Assembly: GCF_000961885.1 (NCBI RefSeq)
Contig: NZ_JZKH01000083.1
Coordinates: forward strand, 1-37,949
From: Streptomyces rubellomurinus
GTDB lineage: Bacteria > Actinomycetota > Actinomycetes > Streptomycetales > Streptomycetaceae
DNA: 37,949 nucleotides
Reading direction: 5' to 3'
A model generated the notes under the pieces. The model saw nothing but the letters and a program-made list of their open reading frames with translations, did not search any database and had not been told where the DNA came from. Position numbers and translations under genes: made by a program. Below, one piece after another: positions 7,704-15,886 of the stretch (positions are counted from its first letter, which is position 1; the number at the start of each line of letters is the position of its first letter).

Positions 7704-7893
7704 CCGCTGACTCCTCGCTCTCGACCGCCGACGTAGCCGACCGTCACCCTTGGGAGTGGGTGATGATACGAATTCCTCGGAGGCGGTGGACTACATACTA
7801 CCGACTGGCTACTTTTGATCCTGCGTCAGGGACGATCGCTGCCCGTGGTGGCGGCAGCGCAGCGTCCAACTCCCGTTCACGTAGGAGATTTCC
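7704..7893. promoter_or_regulatory. Divergent control region of the XRE/DUF397 locus
   Basis: This is the intergenic region between the XRE gene (minus) and the small hypothetical gene (plus). It contains an unusually AT-rich stretch at 7791-7820 in which CTAC occurs three times (7791, 7798, 7809). This is a plausible binding site for the adjacent XRE regulator or a promoter core. No firm -10/-35 assignment is possible by eye. Confidence 0.35.
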
Positions 7894-8235
7894 ATGACTG
7901 CTGCGCCGTCGCAAAACCCCCTTCCGAACAAGGTCTCGATGCCGTTCGAGCAGGAGCTGTGCGGGCTCGTGCTCGACAGTGCGCCCCGGCTGTTCGCCGT
8001 CGTCCAGGTGTGTGGCGAGGGGCGTGAAGACGCCGATGGGTGGGTCGTGGCCTGGGGGCTCGCCGACGAGGACGGGCGCGCGCACGTGATCGGGATCGAC
8101 GGGCGGACGCGGATGACCCTCGCGTCGCCCGAGCGCGTCCTCCGGCACTTCGGGCGGCGGCCGGGGGTCAGTGCGCGGCTGGTGTGGCTCGCGGAGCCGG
8201 GTGGCGCCGCGTTGGACCGGGGCGAAGCGGCCTGA
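7894..8235 (+). CDS. Small hypothetical protein next to the XRE/DUF397 pair
   Basis: This 113-residue protein starts at ATG 7894 with GTAGGAG upstream. No catalytic motif is recognisable. It alternates predicted strands (RLFAVVQVCG, GWVVAWGLADE, AHVIGIDG) with a final helical stretch, suggesting a compact alpha/beta domain. Divergent small proteins beside XRE/DUF397 pairs are common in streptomycetes, so it may be the third member of that regulatory unit. Its function is unknown. Confidence 0.7.
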   Translation: MTAAPSQNPLPNKVSMPFEQELCGLVLDSAPRLFAVVQVCGEGREDADGWVVAWGLADEDGRAHVIGIDGRTRMTLASPERVLRHFGRRPGVSARLVWLAEPGGAALDRGEAA

Positions 8236-8281
8236 CGTCGGCCGTCGCTACCGCCCTGTGCTGTCGTCGCGCCATCGGATC

Positions 8282-8324
8282 GCTATCCGTGGCTCCTTCG
8301 GGGGCCTGATAGGGCCCGGATAGC
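8282..8324. terminator. Imperfect hairpin after the small hypothetical gene
   Basis: Arms GCTATCCG (8282-8289) and CGGATAGC (8317-8324) are complementary. Inside them GGCTCC and GGGGCC can pair around a TTCG loop. It lies 47 bases after the stop at 8235 and may terminate that transcript. The interior is not fully paired, so confidence is moderate to low. Confidence 0.35.
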
Positions 8325-8382
8325 TGTCCCCGGGATGGTGTGTCCTGCGGGGGAACAGGCACGGCGACAGGGGGCAGGTCCG

Positions 8383-9312
8383 ATGGGGTACGCGACGGTG
8401 GAGATCGACGAGCGGGACTGTCTCGTCGCCTTCGGCGACGCCGACCTGGTGGCGCTGGCCGCCGACGCGCTGCGGCGCAGCGCGCTCGGAGCCGACCAGC
8501 CGGACGCACGGCGGGGGAGCCGGCTGGCGGCGACCGAGCATCCGGAGCGGGTGATGCTGCACGACGAGCGGGTGGGTGGGGTCTGCCTGCTGCCGCGTGC
8601 CGTGCTGCGCTCGCTGGCGGTGGCCGCGATGGCCGCCCTGGCCGCCAGGGAGTTGCTGGCGGCCCGGGTGGCCACCGCGGCGGTGATCGGCACCGGAGCC
8701 CCGGTCGCCGGGTTGCTGACCGCGCTGGTCAACCACGTGGTGAACCTCGGCGAGGTCGCGCTGTGGCCGTCGCACGGCGAGCAGGGCTGGCCGACGCCGA
8801 AGCTGACCGCGCACGCCGCCGACCGGGGGCTGATGCTGTCCCGGCCCGTCGAACTCGAACGGGCGCTGCTCGGTACCGATCTGGTGGTGCTCGCCCCCGG
8901 GTTGCCGGAGGCCACCTACCGGAAGGTGGAGCTGGGGATGCTGGCCCGCGGAGCGGTGCTGATCAACGCCACCGGCGAGCAGCCGGCCGAGTCGTTGACC
9001 CGCGCGGTCGGCCGGATCCTGGTCGACGATCTGTCGGCGGCCAGGGAGCGGACTGCCGTGCCGGTCCGGGCCGGCTACCGGGTCGCGCCCGAGCCGATGG
9101 CGCTCGGCGAGCAACTGTGCCGGCCGCGCGCGGGTTGGGAGTTCGCCGGTGAGAGCGTCCTGGTGGACCTGCGCGGCGTGCCCGGCCTGGAGGTCGCGCT
9201 CGCCAGCCGGCTGTACGAGATCGCGCTGGTGCGGGGCCTCGGCGTCGTCCGGCACGGACTGCTCGGCTCGAAGGGAGGACAGCTGTGCGCACCGACACCC
9301 GGGATGAACTGA
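8383..9312 (+). CDS. Ornithine cyclodeaminase / mu-crystallin family protein
   Basis: This 309-residue protein resembles the OCD/mu-crystallin family. The dinucleotide-binding loop is VIGTGAPVAG (about residues 101-110), in the family position GxGxxA after a helical dimerisation region. Members are NAD(P)-dependent amino or imino acid enzymes (cyclodeaminases, ketimine reductases, SbnB-type synthases). ATG 8383 is preferred over the in-frame ATG 8335 because CAGGGGGCAGG precedes it. Its 3' end overlaps the next gene by 28 bases. It could supply or modify an amino acid for the NRPS module or belong to an unrelated unit; the sequence does not decide. Confidence 0.65.
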   Translation: MGYATVEIDERDCLVAFGDADLVALAADALRRSALGADQPDARRGSRLAATEHPERVMLHDERVGGVCLLPRAVLRSLAVAAMAALAARELLAARVATAAVIGTGAPVAGLLTALVNHVVNLGEVALWPSHGEQGWPTPKLTAHAADRGLMLSRPVELERALLGTDLVVLAPGLPEATYRKVELGMLARGAVLINATGEQPAESLTRAVGRILVDDLSAARERTAVPVRAGYRVAPEPMALGEQLCRPRAGWEFAGESVLVDLRGVPGLEVALASRLYEIALVRGLGVVRHGLLGSKGGQLCAPTPGMN

Positions 9313-9974
9313 CCACCGCCGGCACGATCCGCCGCTGCGTCGCCGCCGGCTGCGGGCGCGACCCCGAGGGCGGTGAGCCGCAGCCGCGCCCGGCCGACGC
9401 CGGGACCCTGCTGTGCCGCCCCTGCCGCAACCGGGTGCACCACCAGCTCGGCCGCCTCCCGCGGCTGTACCGGGAGAGCGACCGGCTGCTGAACGCCCAG
9501 GCGAAGCAGGTCGAAAGGGTTTCCGGCGGCCGCAACATCGGAATTCCGCTGAACGGCGCCGCGGTCGACGCCCGGGCCGACGTCCGGGGATTCCTGGCCG
9601 CCTGGTCGCAATTGATCGTCGACGAGCGCGAGGTTTCCGCACCGGCCCGAACGGTGCCCGCGATGGCGGAATTCCTGCTGCGTCACCAGAACTGGATCGA
9701 CCGGCACGAGGCGGTCGGTGAATTCACCGCCGAGCTGTTCCGGGCGTTCGCCCGGCTGCAGCGGCTGGAAACCGCGGTGCCGACCCGCCGGATCACCGTC
9801 TCGCGCTGCCCGGAGGACGGCTGCCCGGGCGAGCTGGAGGCCGTCCTGCGCCCGCAGGACTCCCGGACCGGCTCGCAGATCCGCTGCACTCACACCAAGG
9901 AGCACACATGGGCCACGGAACAATGGAGCAGTCTGCGCCGGCCGAGGAGGGCTTCCGCGTCGGTGACATCGTGA
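9285..9974 (+). CDS. Zinc-finger protein, function unknown
   Basis: This 229-residue protein starts at GTG 9285 with AAGGGAGG just upstream. An N-terminal cysteine cluster (C18, C23, C44, C47) and a C-terminal one (C175, C180, C201 with nearby histidines) look like two zinc ribbons flanking a helical middle. Such proteins, followed by a tiny HTH protein, are seen in actinobacterial chromosomes and prophage-like segments. I do not recognise a specific function. A nucleic-acid-binding or regulatory role is a guess from the zinc ribbons. It overlaps the preceding gene by 28 bases and the following one by 67 bases. Confidence 0.7.
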   Translation: MRTDTRDELTTAGTIRRCVAAGCGRDPEGGEPQPRPADAGTLLCRPCRNRVHHQLGRLPRLYRESDRLLNAQAKQVERVSGGRNIGIPLNGAAVDARADVRGFLAAWSQLIVDEREVSAPARTVPAMAEFLLRHQNWIDRHEAVGEFTAELFRAFARLQRLETAVPTRRITVSRCPEDGCPGELEAVLRPQDSRTGSQIRCTHTKEHTWATEQWSSLRRPRRASASVTS

Positions 9975-10096
9975 CGCTCTGGAAGGTGCCCAGCGGCACC
10001 GTCTACTGGCTCGCCAACAAGCACTCCTGGCGCCGCTACAAGGTCTGCGGCCGGGTGCACTACCACCCGCAGGACGTCCTCGACACCCTCGGCTGA
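9908..10096 (+). CDS. Small helix-turn-helix-like protein
   Basis: This is a 62-residue protein in a different frame from, and overlapping by 67 bases, the end of the zinc-finger gene. The segment FRVGDIVTLWKVPSGTVYWLANKHSW, followed by RVHYHPQDVLDTL, resembles the MerR/excisionase winged-helix pattern (strand, HTH, short strand, helix). It may bind DNA alone or with the zinc-finger protein. The start could also be the in-frame ATG at 9923. The strong terminator at 10107 closes the unit. Confidence 0.6.
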   Translation: MGHGTMEQSAPAEEGFRVGDIVTLWKVPSGTVYWLANKHSWRRYKVCGRVHYHPQDVLDTLG

Positions 10097-10106
10097 ACAC
10101 CTTAAG

Positions 10107-10166
10107 AAACGCCTTCTGCCGACTGTCTCCAGAGAAATCAGGAGATGGTCGGCCGGAGGCGTTTTT
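10107..10166 (+). terminator. Strong rho-independent terminator
   Basis: A 24-base arm (10107-10130) pairs with 10141-10164 across a 10-base loop, with one mismatch and three G-U pairs. It ends in a run of T residues (10162-10166). It lies ten bases after the 62-aa gene and separates the left region from the biosynthetic operon. Confidence 0.9.
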
Positions 10167-10208
10167 CTCTTTATCAACCCCCCCTTCAAAAACTCCCGAA
10201 AACCGGTC

Positions 10209-10267
10209 TTGACAAATTCCGGCCCAGCCAAGAAGCTTCTCCCAGGGTTGGTGAAGTGTGCCCAACC
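10209..10267 (+). promoter_or_regulatory. Candidate promoter and operator before the extender-unit operon
   Basis: A consensus -35 hexamer TTGACA lies at 10209-10214 in a locally AT-rich stretch. The expected -10 position (10232-10238) is poor. An inverted repeat GGTTGG/CCAACC (10246-10251 and 10262-10267, 10-base spacer) just downstream could be an operator. This is the only sizeable gap before the 10348 gene, so the operon promoter should be here. The exact elements are unproven. Confidence 0.4.
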
Positions 10268-10347
10268 GGGGCTCCGGAACTTCTTTTCGAGCCGAGTGAT
10301 CCCCCCTCCGCGGATCGCACCTTTCGCTTCCTTGTGCAAGGAGTGGC

Positions 10348-12462
10348 ATGACCGTCTTCATGTTTCCCGGCCTCGGTGACCATTACCTCGACATGGGCCG
10401 GGACCTCTACCGCGAGTTCCCGGTGTTCCGGGCCGAGCTGGACCGCTGTGCCGAGCTGCTGGAGCCCGAGCTCGGGCTCGACCTGCGCACCGTCCTCTTC
10501 AGTGCGGAGCCGGCCGAGCAGAAGCCCGCCGAGGGCCTCGACCTGCGCCGGATGCTCGGCCGCGACGAGCGCGAGGAGAGCGCGCAGGAGCAGCGGCTGA
10601 ACCGCACCGAGGTGGCCCAGCCCGCGCTGTTCGCCGTCGAGTACGCGCTGGCCAAGCTGTGGGCGTCCTGGGGCGTCGAGCCCGAGGCGATGATCGGCTA
10701 CAGCCTCGGCGAGTACGTGGCCGCCTGCCTGGCCGGCGTGCTGTCGCTGGAGGACTCGCTCACCCTGGTCGCCCGCCGCGCCAAGTTGATCGAGGCCTCG
10801 CCGGCCGGCCGGATGCTCGCCGTGATGCTGCCGGAGGAGGAGCTGGCGGGCCTGCTCGGCGAGCGGCTGTCGCTGTCGGCCGTCAACGGCCCCGAGTTCT
10901 GCGTGGTCGCCGGCCCCGCCGAGGACGTCCAGCAGCTGCACGACCGGCTGCGCGTCGAGGGCGTGGTCACCCGTCCGGTGCGTTCCACGCACGCCTTCCA
11001 CTCCGCGATGATGCGCCCGCTGGTCGAGCAGGTCACCGCGCTGGCCGCCGGGCTCACGCTGAACGCGCCGACGATCCCGTACGTCTCCAACGTGACCGGC
11101 ACCTGGATCACCGACGCGCAGGCCACCGACCCGGGCTACTGGGCCGAGCACCTGGTCAGCCCGGTGCGGTTCGCGGACGGCCTGCGCGAGCTGGGCGACG
11201 GGCGGCAGCTGCTGGAGGCCGGCCCCGGGCAGACCCTGAGCAGCCTGGCCGCCGCCGTCCGGGGCGGTTCGGCCGGTGTGGTCGCCTCGATGCGGCACCC
11301 GCTGGAGCGCCGGGACGACGCCGAGGTGCTGCGCCAGGCGCAGGCGAAGCTGGCCGGCGAGGAGAGGACCGAAGCCCCCGACGCCGGACTGTCCGACACC
11401 GAGCGCACGCTGACCGAGATCTGGGCCAAGCTGCTGCCGGTCGACGAGATCCCGGTCGACGTCAGCTTCTTCGAGACCGGCGGCAACTCGCTGCTCGCCA
11501 CCCGCCTGCTGCTGCGCGTCTCGCGCGCCTTCGACGTCGAGCTGGCGCTCCGTCAGGTGTACGAGACGCCGACCGTCGCCAAGCTCGCCGCCGTCATCGA
11601 CGCCCGCCGCAGCGGCACCGAACTCGCCGTCGACGCCGCGTCCTCGGAGACCGGCAGCGCCGAGCGCCCGCGCTTCCAGCTGCCGAACGGCCTCTGGGTC
11701 ACGCACCAGAACGAGGCCGAGACCAGGCACTTCTACGAGGACATCTTCGACCACCGCACCTACGCCAAGCACGGCATCACCATCACCGACGGCGCCACGG
11801 TGGTCGACGTCGGCGGCAACATCGGCCTGTTCACGCTGTTCGCGCACTACGAGGCCAAGGACGTCAAGGTCTACACCTTCGAGCCGGCCCCGCCGATGTT
11901 CGAGCTGCTCAGCCGCAACGTCGCCGACCACGGCGTGAACGCCACGCTGATCAACGCGGGCGCCTCGGACGCCGAGGGCACCGCCGAGTTCACCTTCTAC
12001 CCGCGCAGCTCCGGCATGTCCTCGTTCCACCCGGACGAGGCCGAGGAGAAGCACAACCTGCGCACGATCATCGCCAACCAGCGCGAGGCCGGCGCCGCCG
12101 ACGAGATCGACCAGCTCGGCGCGTACGCCGAGGAGCTGATGGACGTCCGCTTCGAGGCGATCCCGTTCACGGCGACGCTGCGCCCGCTGAGCGCGGTGAT
12201 CCGCGAGCAGGGCATCGAGCGGATCGACCTGATCAAGATCGACGTGCAGAAGAGCGAGCACCAGGTCATCGCCGGCATCGCCGACGAGGACTGGCCGAAG
12301 ATCCGGCAGATGGTGCTGGAGGCGCACGACGGCGACGGCCGCGTGGCCCGGCTGACCGAGCTGCTGACCGGCCACGGCTTCACCGTGCTCGCCGAGCAGG
12401 ACGAGCTGTACCGCGGCACCGACATCTTCAACATCTACGCCACGCGTGGCGAGAGCCGCTAG
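10348..12462 (+). CDS. AT-carrier protein-FkbM methyltransferase fusion (extender-unit biosynthesis)
   Basis: This 704-residue protein has three domains. Residues 1-325 are an acyltransferase with nucleophile S119 in GYSLGEY and an HAFH substrate motif (215-218). Residues 345-420 are a carrier domain with phosphopantetheine site S381 in FFETGGNSL. Residues 445-700 are a SAM-dependent FkbM-family methyltransferase with VVDVGGNIG at 485-493 and IDLIKIDVQKSE at 626-637. The AT-ACP-MT order is that of SorC in soraphen biosynthesis, which is tied to methoxymalonyl units. Here the methyltransferase would O-methylate a hydroxymalonyl-type carrier-bound unit. ATG 10348 has AAGGAG upstream. It heads a tightly packed operon; the next gene follows after 8 bases. 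Confidence 0.88.
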   Translation: MTVFMFPGLGDHYLDMGRDLYREFPVFRAELDRCAELLEPELGLDLRTVLFSAEPAEQKPAEGLDLRRMLGRDEREESAQEQRLNRTEVAQPALFAVEYALAKLWASWGVEPEAMIGYSLGEYVAACLAGVLSLEDSLTLVARRAKLIEASPAGRMLAVMLPEEELAGLLGERLSLSAVNGPEFCVVAGPAEDVQQLHDRLRVEGVVTRPVRSTHAFHSAMMRPLVEQVTALAAGLTLNAPTIPYVSNVTGTWITDAQATDPGYWAEHLVSPVRFADGLRELGDGRQLLEAGPGQTLSSLAAAVRGGSAGVVASMRHPLERRDDAEVLRQAQAKLAGEERTEAPDAGLSDTERTLTEIWAKLLPVDEIPVDVSFFETGGNSLLATRLLLRVSRAFDVELALRQVYETPTVAKLAAVIDARRSGTELAVDAASSETGSAERPRFQLPNGLWVTHQNEAETRHFYEDIFDHRTYAKHGITITDGATVVDVGGNIGLFTLFAHYEAKDVKVYTFEPAPPMFELLSRNVADHGVNATLINAGASDAEGTAEFTFYPRSSGMSSFHPDEAEEKHNLRTIIANQREAGAADEIDQLGAYAEELMDVRFEAIPFTATLRPLSAVIREQGIERIDLIKIDVQKSEHQVIAGIADEDWPKIRQMVLEAHDGDGRVARLTELLTGHGFTVLAEQDELYRGTDIFNIYATRGESR

Positions 12463-12470
12463 GAGCAGAC

Positions 12471-13334
12471 ATGGAAGCAGAGATGGAATTCGCGACCGTC
12501 GGCGTCGTGGGCGCCGGTGTCATGGGCGTCGGGGTCGCGCAGAACCTCGCGCAGACCGGCCACCGGGTCGTCCTGGTGGACGTCTCCGAGGCGGTGCTGG
12601 ACCGCGCCAGGGCCGAACTGCGCACCAGCCTGCGGTCGTTCCGGCTGCTCAACCCGGGCAGCAGGGTCGACCCGGCGGAGGTGCTGGGCCGGATCGAGTT
12701 CACCCTCGACTACCAGCGCCTGGCCGACGCCGACTTCGTGGTCGAGAACACCACCGAGGACTGGGCGGTCAAGGAGGAGGTCTACCGCCGGATCGACGCG
12801 ATCTGCCGCCCCGAGGTGGTCTTCGCGGTGAACACCTCGGCGATCTCCATCACCCGGGTCGGCTCGGTCACCGGCCGGCCCGAGCGGGTCGTCGGCATGC
12901 ACTTCATGAACCCGGTGCCGATGAAGCCGATGGTCGAGGTGATCCGCGGCTACCACACCACGCCCGAGACCATCGACACCGCGACCCGCTTCCTGGCCGG
13001 GATGGGCAAGGAGCGCATCGTCGTCGAGGACGTCCCCGGCTTCGTCTCCAACCGCGTCCTGATGCTCACCATCAACGAGGCGGTCTTCCTGGTGCAGGAC
13101 GGCGTCGCGAACGCGGAGGACATCGACCGGATCTTCCGCACCTGCTTCGACCACAAGATGGGCCCGCTGGCCACCGCCGACCTGATCGGCCTGGACACCA
13201 TCCTCAAGTCCGTCGAGGTGCTCTACGAGAGCTTCAACGACGACAAGTACCGGCCCGCCCCCCTGCTCAAGAAGATGGTCGCCGCGGGCCTGCTCGGCCG
13301 CAAGAGCGGCCAGGGCTTCCACAGCTACCACTGA
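12471..13334 (+). CDS. 3-hydroxyacyl-CoA dehydrogenase-like protein (FkbK type)
   Basis: This 287-residue NAD-dependent dehydrogenase has a Rossmann motif VGAGVMGVGVA near residue 12, HFMNPVPMKPMVEVI in the middle and a C-terminal helical domain (DLIGLDTILK...). In methoxymalonyl-ACP loci the FkbK-type enzyme oxidises the glyceryl-derived C3 unit while it is carried on an ACP. ATG 12471 is set by AGGAG (next to the preceding stop). The next in-frame ATG at 12483 is a weaker choice. Confidence 0.9.
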   Translation: MEAEMEFATVGVVGAGVMGVGVAQNLAQTGHRVVLVDVSEAVLDRARAELRTSLRSFRLLNPGSRVDPAEVLGRIEFTLDYQRLADADFVVENTTEDWAVKEEVYRRIDAICRPEVVFAVNTSAISITRVGSVTGRPERVVGMHFMNPVPMKPMVEVIRGYHTTPETIDTATRFLAGMGKERIVVEDVPGFVSNRVLMLTINEAVFLVQDGVANAEDIDRIFRTCFDHKMGPLATADLIGLDTILKSVEVLYESFNDDKYRPAPLLKKMVAAGLLGRKSGQGFHSYH

Positions 13335-13374
13335 CAAACCCTCCCCGCCACACGACAGGACAGGACCCGCAACC

Positions 13375-13629
13375 ATGGCCACCGACGCCAAGGCCCGGAT
13401 CGCCCACTACCTCTCCGGCTTCTTCCCGGTGACGGACCTCAAGGACGACGACGACCTCTTCGCGCTGGGCTTCGTCAGCTCGATGTTCGCGATGCAGCTG
13501 GTCACCTTCGTCGAGCACGAGTTCGACGTGGTCGTCGAGAACGAGGACCTGGAGCTCGACAACTTCCGCTCGATCGGCGCCCTGGAGGCGTTCGTCGGCC
13601 GCAAGCTGGCCGCCACCGCCGCGTCGTGA
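13375..13629 (+). CDS. Free acyl carrier protein (FkbJ type)
   Basis: This 84-residue acyl carrier protein has its phosphopantetheine serine in FALGFVSSMFAMQL. In methoxymalonyl-type pathways this carrier holds the glyceryl unit loaded by the FkbH protein while it is oxidised. It is distinct from the carrier domain fused in the 10348 gene, so the pathway has two carriers. The stop overlaps the next gene's GTG in a GTGA four-base overlap, indicating translational coupling. Confidence 0.92.
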   Translation: MATDAKARIAHYLSGFFPVTDLKDDDDLFALGFVSSMFAMQLVTFVEHEFDVVVENEDLELDNFRSIGALEAFVGRKLAATAAS

Positions 13630-14819
13630 ACGGCCTGCTGACCGACGACCAGCGAAGCGCCCTGGAGGAGTTCCGGGCCTTCGCCGACGCCGAGATCGCC
13701 CCGCACGCCGACCCGGCCCACCGCGCCCAGCGCACCGAGCCGGCCGTCGTCAAGGCGCTCGCCGACACCGGCTGGATGGGCCTCGCCATCCCCGCCGAGT
13801 ACGGCGGCCTCGGCCGCGACGCCGTCCAACTCGGTCTGCTGGCAGGCGAACTGGGCCGCGCCTGCTCCTCGATCCGCAGCCTGCTGACCGTGCACACCAT
13901 GGTCGCGCACGCGATCGGGCGCTGGGGCAGCCGGGAGCAGCGCGAGCGCTGGCTGCCCCGGCTCGCCACCGGCGAGCTCACCGCCGCGCTGGCCGTCTCC
14001 GAGCCCGGCGCCGGCAGCGACATGGCCGCCGTCGCCACCGCCCTCACCCGCGAGGGCGAGGGCTGGCGGCTGGACGGCCACAAGAAGTGGATCACCTACG
14101 GCGAGACGGCCGACCTCCTGCTGGTGGTCGGCCGCTCCGCCGAGGGCCCGACCGCCGTCCTCGTGGAGCGCGGCACCCCGGGCCTGCGCACCGCGCTGAT
14201 CACCGACCTGATCGGCATCCGCGCCTCGATGACCGCCGACGTGTGGTTCGACGGCTGCGCCGTCCCCGGCGAGAACCTGCTCGGCCGCCCCGGCCTCGGG
14301 GTCTCGCACGTGGCCGGCGCGGCCCTGGACCTCGGCCGCTACACCGTCGCCTGGGGCAGCGTCGGCATCCTCGACGCCTGCCTGGCCGCCTCCGTCGACT
14401 ACGCCGGGCGCCGCGAGGCCTTCGGCGCGCCGATCAAGGAGCACCAGCTGGTCCGCCGGATGGTCAGCACGATGTACGCGGACCGGCAGGCCGCCCGGCT
14501 GCTCTGCCTGGAGGCCGGCCGGCTGCGCGACGCCCGCGACCCCGGCGCCCTGGCCGCCGCCTCGACGGCCAAGTACTTCGCCTCCACCGCCGCCGTCCGG
14601 GCCGCCTCGGACACCGTGCAGATCCACGGCGCCAACGGCTGCGGCCCCGACTACCCGGCGCAGCGCCTGCTCGGCGACGCCAAGGTCATGGAGGTCATCG
14701 AGGGCAGCACCCAGCTCCACCAGACCGGCCTGGCCGAGTACGCGTTCCAGGAGTCCGCCCGGGCCCGCCGCCCGCACGCGGACGCGGTGACGGCCGACGC
14801 AGTGAGGAGAGACCGATGA
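13626..14819 (+). CDS. Acyl-CoA dehydrogenase-like protein (FkbI type)
   Basis: This 397-residue flavin-dependent acyl-CoA dehydrogenase-family protein has the FAD/substrate segment AVSEPGAGSDMAAVATAL and the C-terminal VMEVIEGSTQLHQTGLAEYAF. Those segments surround the usual FAD contacts and active site. In methoxymalonyl-ACP pathways FkbI performs the second oxidation of the ACP-bound unit to give the hydroxymalonyl level. GTG 13626 overlaps the ACP stop by four bases. Its own stop overlaps the next ATG (ATGA). Confidence 0.92.
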   Translation: MNGLLTDDQRSALEEFRAFADAEIAPHADPAHRAQRTEPAVVKALADTGWMGLAIPAEYGGLGRDAVQLGLLAGELGRACSSIRSLLTVHTMVAHAIGRWGSREQRERWLPRLATGELTAALAVSEPGAGSDMAAVATALTREGEGWRLDGHKKWITYGETADLLLVVGRSAEGPTAVLVERGTPGLRTALITDLIGIRASMTADVWFDGCAVPGENLLGRPGLGVSHVAGAALDLGRYTVAWGSVGILDACLAASVDYAGRREAFGAPIKEHQLVRRMVSTMYADRQAARLLCLEAGRLRDARDPGALAAASTAKYFASTAAVRAASDTVQIHGANGCGPDYPAQRLLGDAKVMEVIEGSTQLHQTGLAEYAFQESARARRPHADAVTADAVRRDR

Positions 14820-15838
14820 CGGTGAAGTGCGTGGTGTGGGACCTCGACCACACCCTGTGGGACGGGATCCTGCTGGAGGACGGCGAGGTCACCGTCCGCC
14901 CGGCCGTGCTGGACGTGATCCGCACCCTCGACGAGCGCGGCATCCTGCACTCGGTCGCCAGCCGCAACGACCACGACGCCGCCTGGGCCAAGCTGGTCGA
15001 GCTCGGCGTCGCCGAGTACTTCCTGCACCCGCAGATCGGCTGGGGCAGCAAGTCCGAGGCGGTCGCCGAGATCGCCCGCCGGCTGAACATCGGCATCGAC
15101 ACCCTGGCCTTCGTCGACGACCAGCCCTTCGAGCGGGACGAGGTCGCCTTCGCGCACCCCCAGGTGCTCTGCATCGACGCCGCCGAGGCCGCTTCGATCC
15201 CCGAACTGCCCCGGATGAACCCGCGGTTCGTCACCGCCGACTCGCGCGCCCGGCGCCACCTGTACCAGGCGGACGAGCAGCGCAAGCAGGCCGAGCAGGG
15301 CCACCGGGGCACCTCCGAGGAGTTCCTGGCCAAGCTCGCCATGCGGTTCACCATCGCGCCCGCCCAGGAGGACGACCTCCAGCGGGCCGAGGAGCTGACC
15401 GTCCGCACCAACCAGCTCAACGCCACCGGATACACCTACTCCTACGAGGAGTTGGACGCCTTCCGCAGCTCGCCCGACCACGACCTGCTGGTCGCCGAGC
15501 TGGAGGACGTCTACGGCGGCTACGGCACCATCGGCCTCGCCCTCGTCGAGCGCGGCGCCGAGGCGTGGACGGTCAAGCTGCTGCTGATGTCCTGCCGGGT
15601 GATGGCCCGCGGCGTCGGCGCCGTCCTGCTCAACCACCTGATCCGGCAGGCGCATTCGGCCGGCGTGCGGCTGCGGGCCGAGTTCGTCCCGACCGACCGC
15701 AACCGGACGATGTACATCACCTACAAGTTCTCCGGGTTCCGCGAGCTGGAGCAGCGCGACGGGGTTTCCGTGCTGGAGAACGACTACTCGCGGGTCCAGG
15801 ACGACCCGCCGTACATGACCGTCCTGGTCAAGGGCTGA
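14816..15838 (+). CDS. FkbH-like HAD IIIC protein (glyceryl-ACP formation)
   Basis: This 340-residue protein of the FkbH family begins with WDLDHTLWDGILLEDG (HAD motif, D9 and D11). The second half resembles a GNAT-like domain (about 170-330). FkbH enzymes dephosphorylate 1,3-bisphosphoglycerate and load the glyceryl unit on an ACP, the first step to methoxymalonyl-ACP and related C3 units. The frame is open far upstream in the acyl-CoA dehydrogenase gene, but homology starts at the ATG at 14816, which overlaps the previous stop by three bases after a GAGGAGA site. It is the last gene of the extender-unit set. Confidence 0.93.
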   Translation: MTVKCVVWDLDHTLWDGILLEDGEVTVRPAVLDVIRTLDERGILHSVASRNDHDAAWAKLVELGVAEYFLHPQIGWGSKSEAVAEIARRLNIGIDTLAFVDDQPFERDEVAFAHPQVLCIDAAEAASIPELPRMNPRFVTADSRARRHLYQADEQRKQAEQGHRGTSEEFLAKLAMRFTIAPAQEDDLQRAEELTVRTNQLNATGYTYSYEELDAFRSSPDHDLLVAELEDVYGGYGTIGLALVERGAEAWTVKLLLMSCRVMARGVGAVLLNHLIRQAHSAGVRLRAEFVPTDRNRTMYITYKFSGFRELEQRDGVSVLENDYSRVQDDPPYMTVLVKG

Positions 15839-15886
15839 CGCGCCGCCCGCGAGGGGCACAGGGGACACGAGACGGATGGCTCAGAG

